Source of the DNA: Neptunomonas qingdaonensis
GTDB lineage: Bacteria > Pseudomonadota > Gammaproteobacteria > Pseudomonadales > Balneatricaceae
Direction: 5' to 3'
Length of the DNA stretch: 64,000 bases
NCBI RefSeq assembly: GCF_900113275.1
Contig: NZ_FOOU01000009.1
Coordinates: 1-64,000, forward strand
The position numbers and the translations under genes were made by a program. Each line of letters opens with the position of its first letter. The stretch's first letter is position 1. Of this stretch, positions 57,162 through 64,000 are shown piece by piece. A model generated the notes under the pieces. It did no database searches, was not told where the DNA came from, and saw only the letters and a program-made list of their open reading frames with translations.

Positions 57162-58853
57162 ATGACTATTAAATTGCCAAGCTACACCAGCGGCATTTCC
57201 AGCAAACCTCTGCTGGGCATGACTATCGGTGATAAATTTGATGAGATTGCAGCGACCTATCCAGACAACGATGCATTGATCGTCCGTCATCAAGGACTGC
57301 GTTACTCATACAGCCAATTAAAAGAGGCCGTCGACCAGGCAGCGCGTGCTTTTATTGCCATCGGTGTTGAACGGGGTGACCGTATAGGCATGTGGGCACC
57401 AAACTGTGCCGAATGGACTATTACCCAGTTTGCAACAGCCAAAGTAGGTGCAATCCTGGTCAACATCAATCCGGCCTATCGACTTCACGAACTGGAATAC
57501 GCGTTAAATCAGTCTGAAGCCCGCTTTATCGTGACGGCTGATACCTTTAAAAGCTCAAATTACACAGAAATGCTATTTGAACTGGCACCAGAACTGAAGG
57601 CTTCTGCCGAAGGCAAGCTCAAATCAATGAAGCTGACAAGCCTTGAAGGTGTCATCAATCTATCCGATGAAAAATTCTCTGGCATGTGGCGCTGGGCTGA
57701 CTTTATCACCATGGCTGACAACGTCAGCATTGAGCAAGTTCAACAGGCTCAAAGCGAACTGCAGTTTGATGATCCGATCAACATTCAGTACACCTCAGGT
57801 ACAACCGGTTTCCCTAAAGGTGCTGCCCTCTCTCATCACAATATTCTGAATAACGGATATTTTGTTGGCGAGAGTATGAACTTAACCGATAAAGACCGCA
57901 TTGTTATTCCAGTGCCACTGTATCACTGCTTCGGCATGGTGATGGGTAATCTGGGTTGCATGACACACGGCTCTGCGATGATCTATCCTGATGAGGCTTT
58001 TGACCCTAAAACCGTCCTGGAAACCGTCGCCGAAGAAAAAGCCACAGCGCTTTATGGTGTACCCACGATGTTTATCTCAGAACTGGATCATCCGGACTTT
58101 AGCCAGTATGACCTGAGTTCACTACGCACAGGTATCATGGCGGGATCTATCTGCCCTGCAGAAGTCATGAAAGCCGTTAATACCAAGATGAACATGAAAG
58201 AAGTTCAGATTGCGTATGGCATGACCGAAACCAGTCCGGTTTCGACACAGACCGCTGCTGATGATCCGTTCGATAAACAGGTAACCACTGTTGGCCGTAC
58301 TCAACCACACTTGGAAAGCAAGGTGATTGATCCTGCCACCGGAAACATCCTTGCTCGTGGCGAAATTGGTGAACTTTGTACCCGCGGTTACAGCGTCATG
58401 TTGAAGTACTGGAACAATCAAGAAGCCACTGACAAGGCGATCGACTCTTCCGGATGGATGCACACTGAAGATTTGGCAAGCATGGATGATGAAGGCTACA
58501 TTCAGATTGTAGGCCGTATTAAGGACATGGTAATTCGCGGCGGTGAAAACGTTTACCCCAAAGAAGTTGAAGAGTTTTTGTATACCCACCCAGATATCTC
58601 GGATGTACAAGTAACCGGCGTACCGGATAAAAAGTATGGAGAAGAGCTGATTGCCTGGATTAAATTACATCCAAATGCAGATACCGTGACTGAAGATCAG
58701 TTACGTGCTTTTTGTAAAGGCAAAATCACCCACTTTAAAATCCCACGTTACTTTAAGTTTGTTGATGAGTTCCCGATGACGGTTACCGGGAAAATTCAGA
58801 AGTTCAAAATGCGAGAAATATCTATCGCGGAGCTGGGTCTGGACGACATCTAA
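57162..58853 (+). CDS. AMP-forming acyl-CoA synthetase of the liu cluster
   Basis: A 563-residue adenylate-forming enzyme. The P-loop is [16 protein letters not shown], the A5 motif [12 protein letters not shown], the hinge [19 protein letters not shown], and the C-terminal catalytic lysine is in [13 protein letters not shown]. The substrate may be isovalerate, another short or medium acid or acetoacetate; relatives in liu clusters are usually annotated only as AMP-binding. It closes the operon, followed by an intrinsic terminator. Confidence 0.9.
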   Translation: MTIKLPSYTSGISSKPLLGMTIGDKFDEIAATYPDNDALIVRHQGLRYSYSQLKEAVDQAARAFIAIGVERGDRIGMWAPNCAEWTITQFATAKVGAILVNINPAYRLHELEYALNQSEARFIVTADTFKSSNYTEMLFELAPELKASAEGKLKSMKLTSLEGVINLSDEKFSGMWRWADFITMADNVSIEQVQQAQSELQFDDPINIQYTSGTTGFPKGAALSHHNILNNGYFVGESMNLTDKDRIVIPVPLYHCFGMVMGNLGCMTHGSAMIYPDEAFDPKTVLETVAEEKATALYGVPTMFISELDHPDFSQYDLSSLRTGIMAGSICPAEVMKAVNTKMNMKEVQIAYGMTETSPVSTQTAADDPFDKQVTTVGRTQPHLESKVIDPATGNILARGEIGELCTRGYSVMLKYWNNQEATDKAIDSSGWMHTEDLASMDDEGYIQIVGRIKDMVIRGGENVYPKEVEEFLYTHPDISDVQVTGVPDKKYGEELIAWIKLHPNADTVTEDQLRAFCKGKITHFKIPRYFKFVDEFPMTVTGKIQKFKMREISIAELGLDDI

Positions 58854-58874
58854 CATCTGACATCAGCCGAAAAA

Positions 58875-58898
58875 AAAGCCCCGATTATTCGGGGCTTT
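58875..58898 (+). terminator. Terminator at the end of the liu cluster
   Basis: AAAGCCCCGA (58875-58884) pairs with TCGGGGCTTT (58889-58898); A-rich on the 5' side. It separates the operon from the convergent dbpA. Confidence 0.85.
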
Positions 58899-58937
58899 CA
58901 CATTTATACAGATCATTTATCATTAATAGATGGAAAG

Positions 58938-60320
58938 TTATAAGCGTCTTGCGCGATACGAACGGCCTTTCATCTTGCCTTCAGAAATCTTTTTAAGCGC
59001 CACTTTTGCAACATCCTGATTCACAGCCACATAGGATTTATTATCCATCACCTGGATTTTACCTACCTGTTTGCCATCAATGCCATTCTCACCCGTCAAT
59101 GCGCCTAAAATATCTCCGGCACGAATCTTCTGTTTTTTCCCGCCATCAATCTGGATCGTCGCCATAGCGGGTTTAAAAACCGGCTTATCTAAGACGCTAG
59201 CAGAGGGCAAAGATTCAACGCTGATGCGCTGTCCAATGTAGTCTTCAAGACGAGCAACTTTATGCGTTTCTTTATCGCTGAACAAGGTACAGGCAAAACC
59301 TTTACGCCCTGCACGCCCGGTACGACCAATACGATGGACATAAACTTCTATATCACGTGCTATCTGATAATTAATAACCGCATCCAACGCGTCAATATCC
59401 AAACCACGTGATGCCACATCAGTCGCCACGAGTATTGATACGCTTTTATTCGAGAAGCGTATCAATGTCTGGTCACGATCACGCTGCTCTAAATCTCCAT
59501 GCAAGGCTACCGCGCTAAAGCCGTAATTGCAGAGTTCGTTAGCGACTTCCTGAGTTTCAATTCTGGTATTACAAAAAACCACCGTCGATTCAGGGCGATG
59601 TTTTAATAACAACAAACGCAGAGCCAACATCCGCTCGGATTCATCATTGATCTTAAATAGATGCTGTTGAATACTGCTATCGTCATGCGTAGACGTCACC
59701 TGAACCATTTCCGGATCAGTCATGATGCGCTGCGCAATTGACTCAATCTTTTTAGGGAAGGTTGCACTAAACAACATCGTTTGGCGCTGGGCAGGCATCT
59801 GATCGATAATCGCATCTAACGCATCCTGAAAGCCCATCTCGAGCATTCTGTCTGCTTCATCCAGTACCAAAGTTTCAACATACTCAAGATTGAGTGTTTT
59901 GCGGTTGATATGGTCTTCAATACGGCCCGGCGTTCCTACGATAATATGTGCGCCATGTTCTAAAGAACCTATTTGCGGGCCTAACGGTGTACCGCCACAC
60001 AGCGTCAGTACTTTGATATTGTGAATGGTACGTGCCAGCGTACGCACTTCCTGAGCCACCTGATCCGCTAGCTCACGTGTAGGGCAAAGCACCAGTGCCT
60101 GAATTCTGAAGCGTTTAACATTGAGCTTTTCCAGCATACCTAACACAAAAGCAGCTGTTTTTCCTGAACCGGTTTTTCCCTGCGCTATAACATCCTTGCC
60201 TGACAGAATATGCGGCAGACTCTGTTCCTGTATCGGCGTCATGGCCGTATAGCCGATTGAATCAAGGTTCTGAAGTAGCGCAGGTTTTAACTTAAGGGTC
60301 GAAAATTCTATTGAGCTCAA
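58938..60320 (-). CDS. dbpA: DbpA, DEAD-box RNA helicase for 23S rRNA (TTG start)
   Basis: A 460-residue helicase. Q-motif TAMTPIQEQSLP, Walker A GKTGSGKTAAF, DEAD box LDEADRMLEMGF, SAT and HRIGRTGRAGRKG are all present. The C-terminal DbpA RNA-binding domain (about residues 390-460, ending SYRARRL) recognises hairpin 92 of 23S rRNA for 50S assembly. No ATG gives a suitable N-terminus; TTG at 60320 has AGGA seven bases upstream and yields the normal family length. Confidence 0.92.
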   Translation of the reverse strand: MSSIEFSTLKLKPALLQNLDSIGYTAMTPIQEQSLPHILSGKDVIAQGKTGSGKTAAFVLGMLEKLNVKRFRIQALVLCPTRELADQVAQEVRTLARTIHNIKVLTLCGGTPLGPQIGSLEHGAHIIVGTPGRIEDHINRKTLNLEYVETLVLDEADRMLEMGFQDALDAIIDQMPAQRQTMLFSATFPKKIESIAQRIMTDPEMVQVTSTHDDSSIQQHLFKINDESERMLALRLLLLKHRPESTVVFCNTRIETQEVANELCNYGFSAVALHGDLEQRDRDQTLIRFSNKSVSILVATDVASRGLDIDALDAVINYQIARDIEVYVHRIGRTGRAGRKGFACTLFSDKETHKVARLEDYIGQRISVESLPSASVLDKPVFKPAMATIQIDGGKKQKIRAGDILGALTGENGIDGKQVGKIQVMDNKSYVAVNQDVAKVALKKISEGKMKGRSYRARRL

Positions 60321-60420
60321 TGTGCTGTCCTGTACAAGGTCGGTTTTGTAGTAAAGATGACCAAAATGGCGCGTATAATAACAGATCCGCAAATCTTGCG
60401 CTGACTAATAGATTTCCCTC

Positions 60421-60981
60421 TTAAGTTTTAATAAAAAGATACTCATCCATAAAGTCTCCGTCTCTTTGTTCTGAGCGATAATATTGAAGGCTTAAATCAG
60501 CAGATAGCCCCAGATACTCCTGTGGTTTAAGACAAAAACGCTCGGAAAATCCTTTATCCTTATGTTGCTGCAGATTAAAACTATTCAGCATCAACCGACC
60601 TTGCTCATGTAATAACGCTGGCAAGCAAAGAAATAGCGCCGGCGTTGGACGAAATCGATTGATCACTATGTTGTCATACTGACCTAAACCCGCCAGCGAA
60701 TCTGTGGCATCAAGATCAAATTGGACAGTACGAATGCTTAACTGTTCGGCTTGTGCGCAGGCATCCAGGCGCTTAAGCCCCTCTTCCGCAATATCGACAG
60801 CGGTCACAGCAAAGCCTTGCCTTGCTAAAAACACAGCAGAACCGCCATCGCCAGATGCAAGGTCTAAGACCGAACCCGGCCTTAACAGCGGCCAGCCGAG
60901 CTGCAGCGCTACCGGGACTGATGATAACTCCCCTGATTTATCCGCATAGCGACTGTTCCATTTTTCCCGTACTGATGACAT
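60421..60981 (-). CDS. Class I SAM-dependent methyltransferase
   Basis: A 186-residue methyltransferase. Motif I is VLDLASGDGGSAVFLARQGF, with a following acidic residue in VTAVDIAEEGLKRLD that would bind the SAM ribose. The rest is short, like TehB/UbiG-type small-molecule methylases. The substrate is unknown. It starts MSSVREKWNSRYADKSGEL and is encoded about 100 bases upstream of dbpA on the same strand, possibly cotranscribed. Confidence 0.85.
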   Translation of the reverse strand: MSSVREKWNSRYADKSGELSSVPVALQLGWPLLRPGSVLDLASGDGGSAVFLARQGFAVTAVDIAEEGLKRLDACAQAEQLSIRTVQFDLDATDSLAGLGQYDNIVINRFRPTPALFLCLPALLHEQGRLMLNSFNLQQHKDKGFSERFCLKPQEYLGLSADLSLQYYRSEQRDGDFMDEYLFIKT

Positions 60982-61019
60982 ATTTACTCCTGAGTTAAGC
61001 AGTGTTACGACTGATACAG

Positions 61020-61061
61020 AATTACTAATACAAAGTTACTAATCTAGAGTTACTCAACGCT
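61020..61061. repeat. Three 14-bp tandem units spanning the LysR stop codon
   Basis: AATTACTAATACAA (61020), AGTTACTAATCTAG (61034) and AGTTACTCAACGCT (61048) follow without gap; a fourth, decayed unit may precede. The LysR stop codon (TAA on the minus strand, 61050-61052) is in the last unit, so again a gene end seems to be duplicated into the spacer. Confidence 0.8.
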
Positions 61062-61934
61062 GATTTTCGCAATCTTATCTTTAATCAACTGCCCGAGTTG
61101 TTTGGTTCCAGGGCCTGCATAATGACCATCACGATAGATAAGATAAAGTTCTACCGAGCGCTCTCCACCTGAAACCAGTGATAAGGGTTTTAACACCCCT
61201 TGCTCAAGCTCATTCTGAATTTTAAGCACCGGAAACCAGGCATATCCTAACCCCAATACTGCACAGCGAACCGACGTATTAATATGACTTAAGGTCAAAC
61301 GCTGCTGCGCACCCAGCCAACCCGAGTCTGTACCACGGCTACCCGAATCCTTAACCACCAGTTGGCGATGTAAACGTAAGTCCTGATAATCAAGTGTCCG
61401 GCCAACCTGATGCAACGCATGATCAGGTGCCGCTACCGCTCTAAAGGTCACTTGCATCAATGGATCACCTAAAAAACCCGGCGGAATGCGCCCACTGATA
61501 ACAATATCAGCTTCCTTCTTTAACAAAGCCTCATCTGAACCGCTAAGCACGGTCTCCTGCAACTCGACTCGGGTCATCGGATTTTCAGTCATAAATGTCT
61601 GCACTGCTTCCAGTAACAACCAATCCGGAAACAGAGTATCCATCGCGATCTTAATTTCTGCTTCCATGCCCGCTGAGAATTGCAGCGCCATAGACTCCAT
61701 CTGCTGCGCCTCTTCCAACAACACTTTTGCCCGACGATAAAGTGTCTGACCCACAGGGGTTAGCACAGCCTTGCGTCCGTCTATTTTAAAAGCACGCAGA
61801 TCCAGACTCCCTTCCAGCTTTTGAATCGCATAGCTGATAGATGATTGGCTCTTATTCAAGACTTCAGCGGCAGCGGCATAGCCACCACTGTCAACGATTG
61901 CAACCAGACATTGCCATTGCTCAAGCGTTACCAT
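61050..61934 (-). CDS. LysR-family regulator of the quinone/azo reductase operon
   Basis: A 294-residue LysR regulator with HTH (GYAAAAEVLNKSQSSISYAI at residues 18-37) and an inducer-binding domain. It is transcribed away from an azoreductase operon with 179 bases between; a LysR-type dyad lies there. Such regulators control azoR/quinone-reductase genes in response to electrophiles. The ligand is inferred only. Confidence 0.88.
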   Translation of the reverse strand: MVTLEQWQCLVAIVDSGGYAAAAEVLNKSQSSISYAIQKLEGSLDLRAFKIDGRKAVLTPVGQTLYRRAKVLLEEAQQMESMALQFSAGMEAEIKIAMDTLFPDWLLLEAVQTFMTENPMTRVELQETVLSGSDEALLKKEADIVISGRIPPGFLGDPLMQVTFRAVAAPDHALHQVGRTLDYQDLRLHRQLVVKDSGSRGTDSGWLGAQQRLTLSHINTSVRCAVLGLGYAWFPVLKIQNELEQGVLKPLSLVSGGERSVELYLIYRDGHYAGPGTKQLGQLIKDKIAKISVE

Positions 61935-61976
61935 TTTGAATAGCTCATATAAGTATGCGTCATAGATATATCTATT

Positions 61977-61999
61977 AATTAGATTGAATTGAACTAATT
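61977..61999. promoter_or_regulatory. LysR-type operator (T-N11-A dyad) before azoR
   Basis: AATTAG-N11-CTAATT (61977-61982, 61994-61999), an exact inverted repeat with the T-N11-A core of LysR boxes. It is 44 bases from the lysR start and 115 from azoR. A second perfect palindrome, ATAGATATATCTAT, lies at 61962-61975 between it and the regulator gene. Confidence 0.6.
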
Positions 62000-62113
62000 T
62001 TACCTGTTTTCAATCTTTTTATTAAATATAAAATAGACGCTATAACGTAAAACACTCTCATTAGACAGTAAGAGAGCTTGGCACAAGCCGACATTAATAT
62101 AGGGATAAACATC

Positions 62114-62713
62114 ATGGCAACACTTCTACATATTAAAAGCAGCATCTTTGGTGACGGCGGAAAATCCAGCCAACTCGCCGTAGATTTTATTAAAAAATGG
62201 CAGAAAATAGAGCCTCAGGGCCAAGTGGTTATCCGCGATTTAATCAATAACGCTACTCCTCACCTTGACGCTGATATTGTAACTGCATTGATGACTGTTG
62301 AAGCAGACCGTTCAACAGCACAACAAGCAGTAGCAACGCATTCTGATCAATTAATCAACGAAATCCGTCAAGCCGACCTGATTGTAATAGGCGTACCTAT
62401 GTACAATTTTGGTATCCCTTCTCAAATGAAAGCTTATCTGGATCAGTTAGCCCGTGCCGGTGTTACCTTCAAGTACACAGATCAAGGTCCGATTGGTTTG
62501 CTGGAGGATAAACCTGTCTATCTGTTTGCCACGCGTGGCGGCCTGTATCGTGACTCAGGCGCCGATTTTCAGATCCCGTTCATGACGCAGTTTCTCAACT
62601 TTATCGGCCTGAAAAATATCGACATTATTTACGCCGAAGGCCTTAACATGGGAGATATGGCGGATACTTCGCTGGCTGCAGCAAAACAACAGATTGCACA
62701 AGCGATTAGCTAA
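62114..62713 (+). CDS. azoR: FMN-dependent NADH azoreductase/quinone reductase
   Basis: A 199-residue flavodoxin-like enzyme. The ATG at 62114 follows AGGG and starts with MATLLHIKSSIFG, as in AzoR. PMYNFGIPSQMKAYLDQLAR and FATRGGLY are the FMN and substrate loops. It reduces quinones and azo dyes by two-electron transfer. It is the first gene of an operon with the hydroquinone reductase and pirin genes, under the divergent LysR. Confidence 0.94.
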   Translation: MATLLHIKSSIFGDGGKSSQLAVDFIKKWQKIEPQGQVVIRDLINNATPHLDADIVTALMTVEADRSTAQQAVATHSDQLINEIRQADLIVIGVPMYNFGIPSQMKAYLDQLARAGVTFKYTDQGPIGLLEDKPVYLFATRGGLYRDSGADFQIPFMTQFLNFIGLKNIDIIYAEGLNMGDMADTSLAAAKQQIAQAIS

Positions 62714-62734
62714 TTAATTAATCAGGAGAACATG

Positions 62735-63694
62735 ATGGGACTGTTGATTAACGGTACATGGCACGATCAGTGGTATGACACCAAAACACATGAAGGCGAG
62801 TTTGTCCGCAATGAATCGCAGTTCCGTCACTGGATAACAACCGACGGTTCTTCTGATTTTCCTGCAGAGGCGGATCGTTATCATCTGTATGTTTCACTCG
62901 CCTGCCCTTGGGCACATCGCACCCTTGTGATGCGCGCCTTAAAAGGCCTGCAAAATATCATCACAGTAGATATCGTTCATCCTTTAATGCTCGAAAACGG
63001 CTGGAGCTTTAAAAAAGATTCAGTAGCTAACGCAGATTCCCAACTCAGCGCTAACTACCTTTACCAGATCTATACCCATGAAGATCCTGACTATAGCGGC
63101 CGCGTTACCGTACCGGTTCTCTGGGATAAAAAACAACAGCGGATTGTAAATAACGAATCTGCCGACATTATTCGGATGTTAAATTCAGCCTTCGACAACC
63201 TGGGAGCCACAAAAGGCGATTACTACCCGCTTGCTCTCCACTCGCAGATTGATGAACTTAACAGTTGGATATATGACACCGTTAATAACGGCGTTTACAA
63301 AGCGGGATTTGCAACGACACAGGCGGCCTATGACGGGGCCGTAAGCGCACTTTTTAAATCATTAGATAATTTAAATGAACGCCTTAGTACACAGCGTTAC
63401 CTTCTTGGTGATCAGATGAGCGAAGCGGATATTCGCTTATTCACCACATTGATCCGCTTTGATCCGGTGTATGTCAGCCATTTTAAATGCGACCTCAAAC
63501 GTATCGCCGATTACCCGGCATTGTCCGGATATTTAAGAGATATCTATCAGACAGCGGGCATTGCTGAAACGGTCGAATTTGATCATATAAAGCAGCACTA
63601 TTATTGTAGCCATACGATGATCAACCCCACCGGTATCATCCCCGTCGGACCAGCCTATTACCTCAACGCACCACATGGGAGAGCTTCATTATGA
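62735..63694 (+). CDS. Glutathionyl-hydroquinone reductase (Xi-class GST, YqjG-like)
   Basis: A 319-residue enzyme that removes glutathione from glutathionyl-hydroquinones. The active cysteine is Cys57 in LACPWAHRTLVMRAL. The second of two adjacent ATGs (62735) is chosen because AGGAG is then six bases away. The C-terminal all-helical GST domain is complete (SQRYLLGDQMSEADIRLF in its middle). The next gene's ATG overlaps its stop (ATGA). Confidence 0.93.
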   Translation: MGLLINGTWHDQWYDTKTHEGEFVRNESQFRHWITTDGSSDFPAEADRYHLYVSLACPWAHRTLVMRALKGLQNIITVDIVHPLMLENGWSFKKDSVANADSQLSANYLYQIYTHEDPDYSGRVTVPVLWDKKQQRIVNNESADIIRMLNSAFDNLGATKGDYYPLALHSQIDELNSWIYDTVNNGVYKAGFATTQAAYDGAVSALFKSLDNLNERLSTQRYLLGDQMSEADIRLFTTLIRFDPVYVSHFKCDLKRIADYPALSGYLRDIYQTAGIAETVEFDHIKQHYYCSHTMINPTGIIPVGPAYYLNAPHGRASL

Positions 63695-64000
63695 ATACCT
63701 CATTACAAACAAGGGCTGTAGCGCGACTTATCCAAGCCATTGATAGCCAGGATGGAGCAGGCGTAAAACTCAAACGCAGCCTGGGCCGCGGTGCTACGAC
63801 GCGTGTCGACCCTTTCCTGATGCTGGATGCCTTTTCGTCGGCTAATCCTGATGATTATATTGCAGGTTTTCCGCCACACCCGCACCGCGGCTTTGAAACT
63901 GTTACTTACATGTTAGATGGCCACATGCTGCATCGTGATCACATGGGCAACGAAGGCGACCTGCGTGCCGGTGGCGTACAATGGATGACGGCAGGCAGAG
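63691..64000 (+). CDS. Pirin-family protein, N-terminal part
   Basis: The first 103 codons of a gene leaving the window. HPHRGFETVTYMLDG is the cupin metal-binding motif of pirins, followed by GDLRAGGVQWMTAG. Bacterial pirins such as YhhW are quercetinases or redox-linked regulators. It overlaps the preceding gene by four bases, thus third gene of the quinone-handling operon. Confidence 0.94.
   Translation, partial: MNTSLQTRAVARLIQAIDSQDGAGVKLKRSLGRGATTRVDPFLMLDAFSSANPDDYIAGFPPHPHRGFETVTYMLDGHMLHRDHMGNEGDLRAGGVQWMTAGR

Noticed and set aside
58122-58610. Minus-strand frame of 162 codons opposite the acyl-CoA ligase
   Set aside because: Antisense shadow of conserved ligase motifs; no domain recognised.
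60321-60392. ATG start at 60392 for DbpA
   Set aside because: It adds 24 residues unlike the family; the TTG with AGGA gives the expected length.

Overview
The window looks like a chromosomal segment of a marine gammaproteobacterium of the Oceanospirillales/Pseudomonadales kind. Three things suggest this: the gene order ftsK-lolA-rarA-crcB-serS and trxB-aat-bpt-infA/clpA-clpS-csp-icd, which matches the Pseudomonas arrangement; a class III (PhaE/PhaC) polyhydroxyalkanoate synthase; and a MerR-type LiuR leucine-degradation regulon. Genus is not assigned. No rRNA, tRNA, prophage, complete insertion sequence or CRISPR array was seen.

Layout. 1-1030: the end of hpd, then a VOC-family gene cut off after about 31 codons where a cluster of palindromic GGGGACAGTTTACTTAA-type repeats begins; a start-less cysteine-rich frame lies among the repeats. 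1069-9265: a secreted protein of unknown function, carbonic anhydrase, an EamA transporter, an M16 protease, a phasin with a very good sigma-70 promoter, acylphosphatase and a YihY membrane protein. 9415-12538: ArsC-like, WrbA-like, DUF2069 and a SufS-SufE fusion. 12721-19124: two LysR regulators, phaE-phaC, phaR, a DUF6489 gene and an MFS transporter. 19242-34749: the conserved housekeeping block, containing the whole bacterial N-degron apparatus (aat, bpt, clpA, clpS) and an extra CheW/CZB gene between ftsK and trxB. 34770-39272: AEC transporter, LOG protein, CreA, LysR and a two-subunit 3-oxoacid CoA-transferase. 39392-43147: a repeat-bearing TPR protein and a TPP-riboswitch-controlled TonB receptor. 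43235-58853: thiolase, a Liv-type ABC transporter, liuR, liuABCDE, an AhpD-like protein and an acyl-CoA ligase. 58938-64000: dbpA, a methyltransferase, and a LysR regulator divergent from an azoreductase/glutathionyl-hydroquinone reductase/pirin operon.

How the parts work together. Leucine (or isovalerate) would be imported by the Liv transporter, oxidised by LiuA-E to acetyl-CoA and acetoacetate, activated by the CoA-transferase and cleaved by the thiolase. Three near-identical palindromes (before liuR, before livG and before the thiolase) suggest one LiuR regulon. The resulting acetyl-CoA/acetoacetyl-CoA can feed PHA synthesis by PhaEC, with granule proteins (phasin, possibly DUF6489) under PhaR.

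Most unusual signals: (1) recurrent degenerate tandem duplications of 13-16 bp scattered over the window, three of which contain the stop codon of the adjacent gene; (2) a CheW domain split by a zinc-binding CZB domain, inserted into an otherwise conserved gene order; (3) a TPP riboswitch followed by a possible Shine-Dalgarno-sequestering hairpin in front of an outer-membrane receptor; (4) an envelope protein with two tandem-repeat tracts (12 x 9 bp and 4 x 15 bp); (5) the repeat cluster that destroyed the VOC gene. I found no clear new defence or mobile system.
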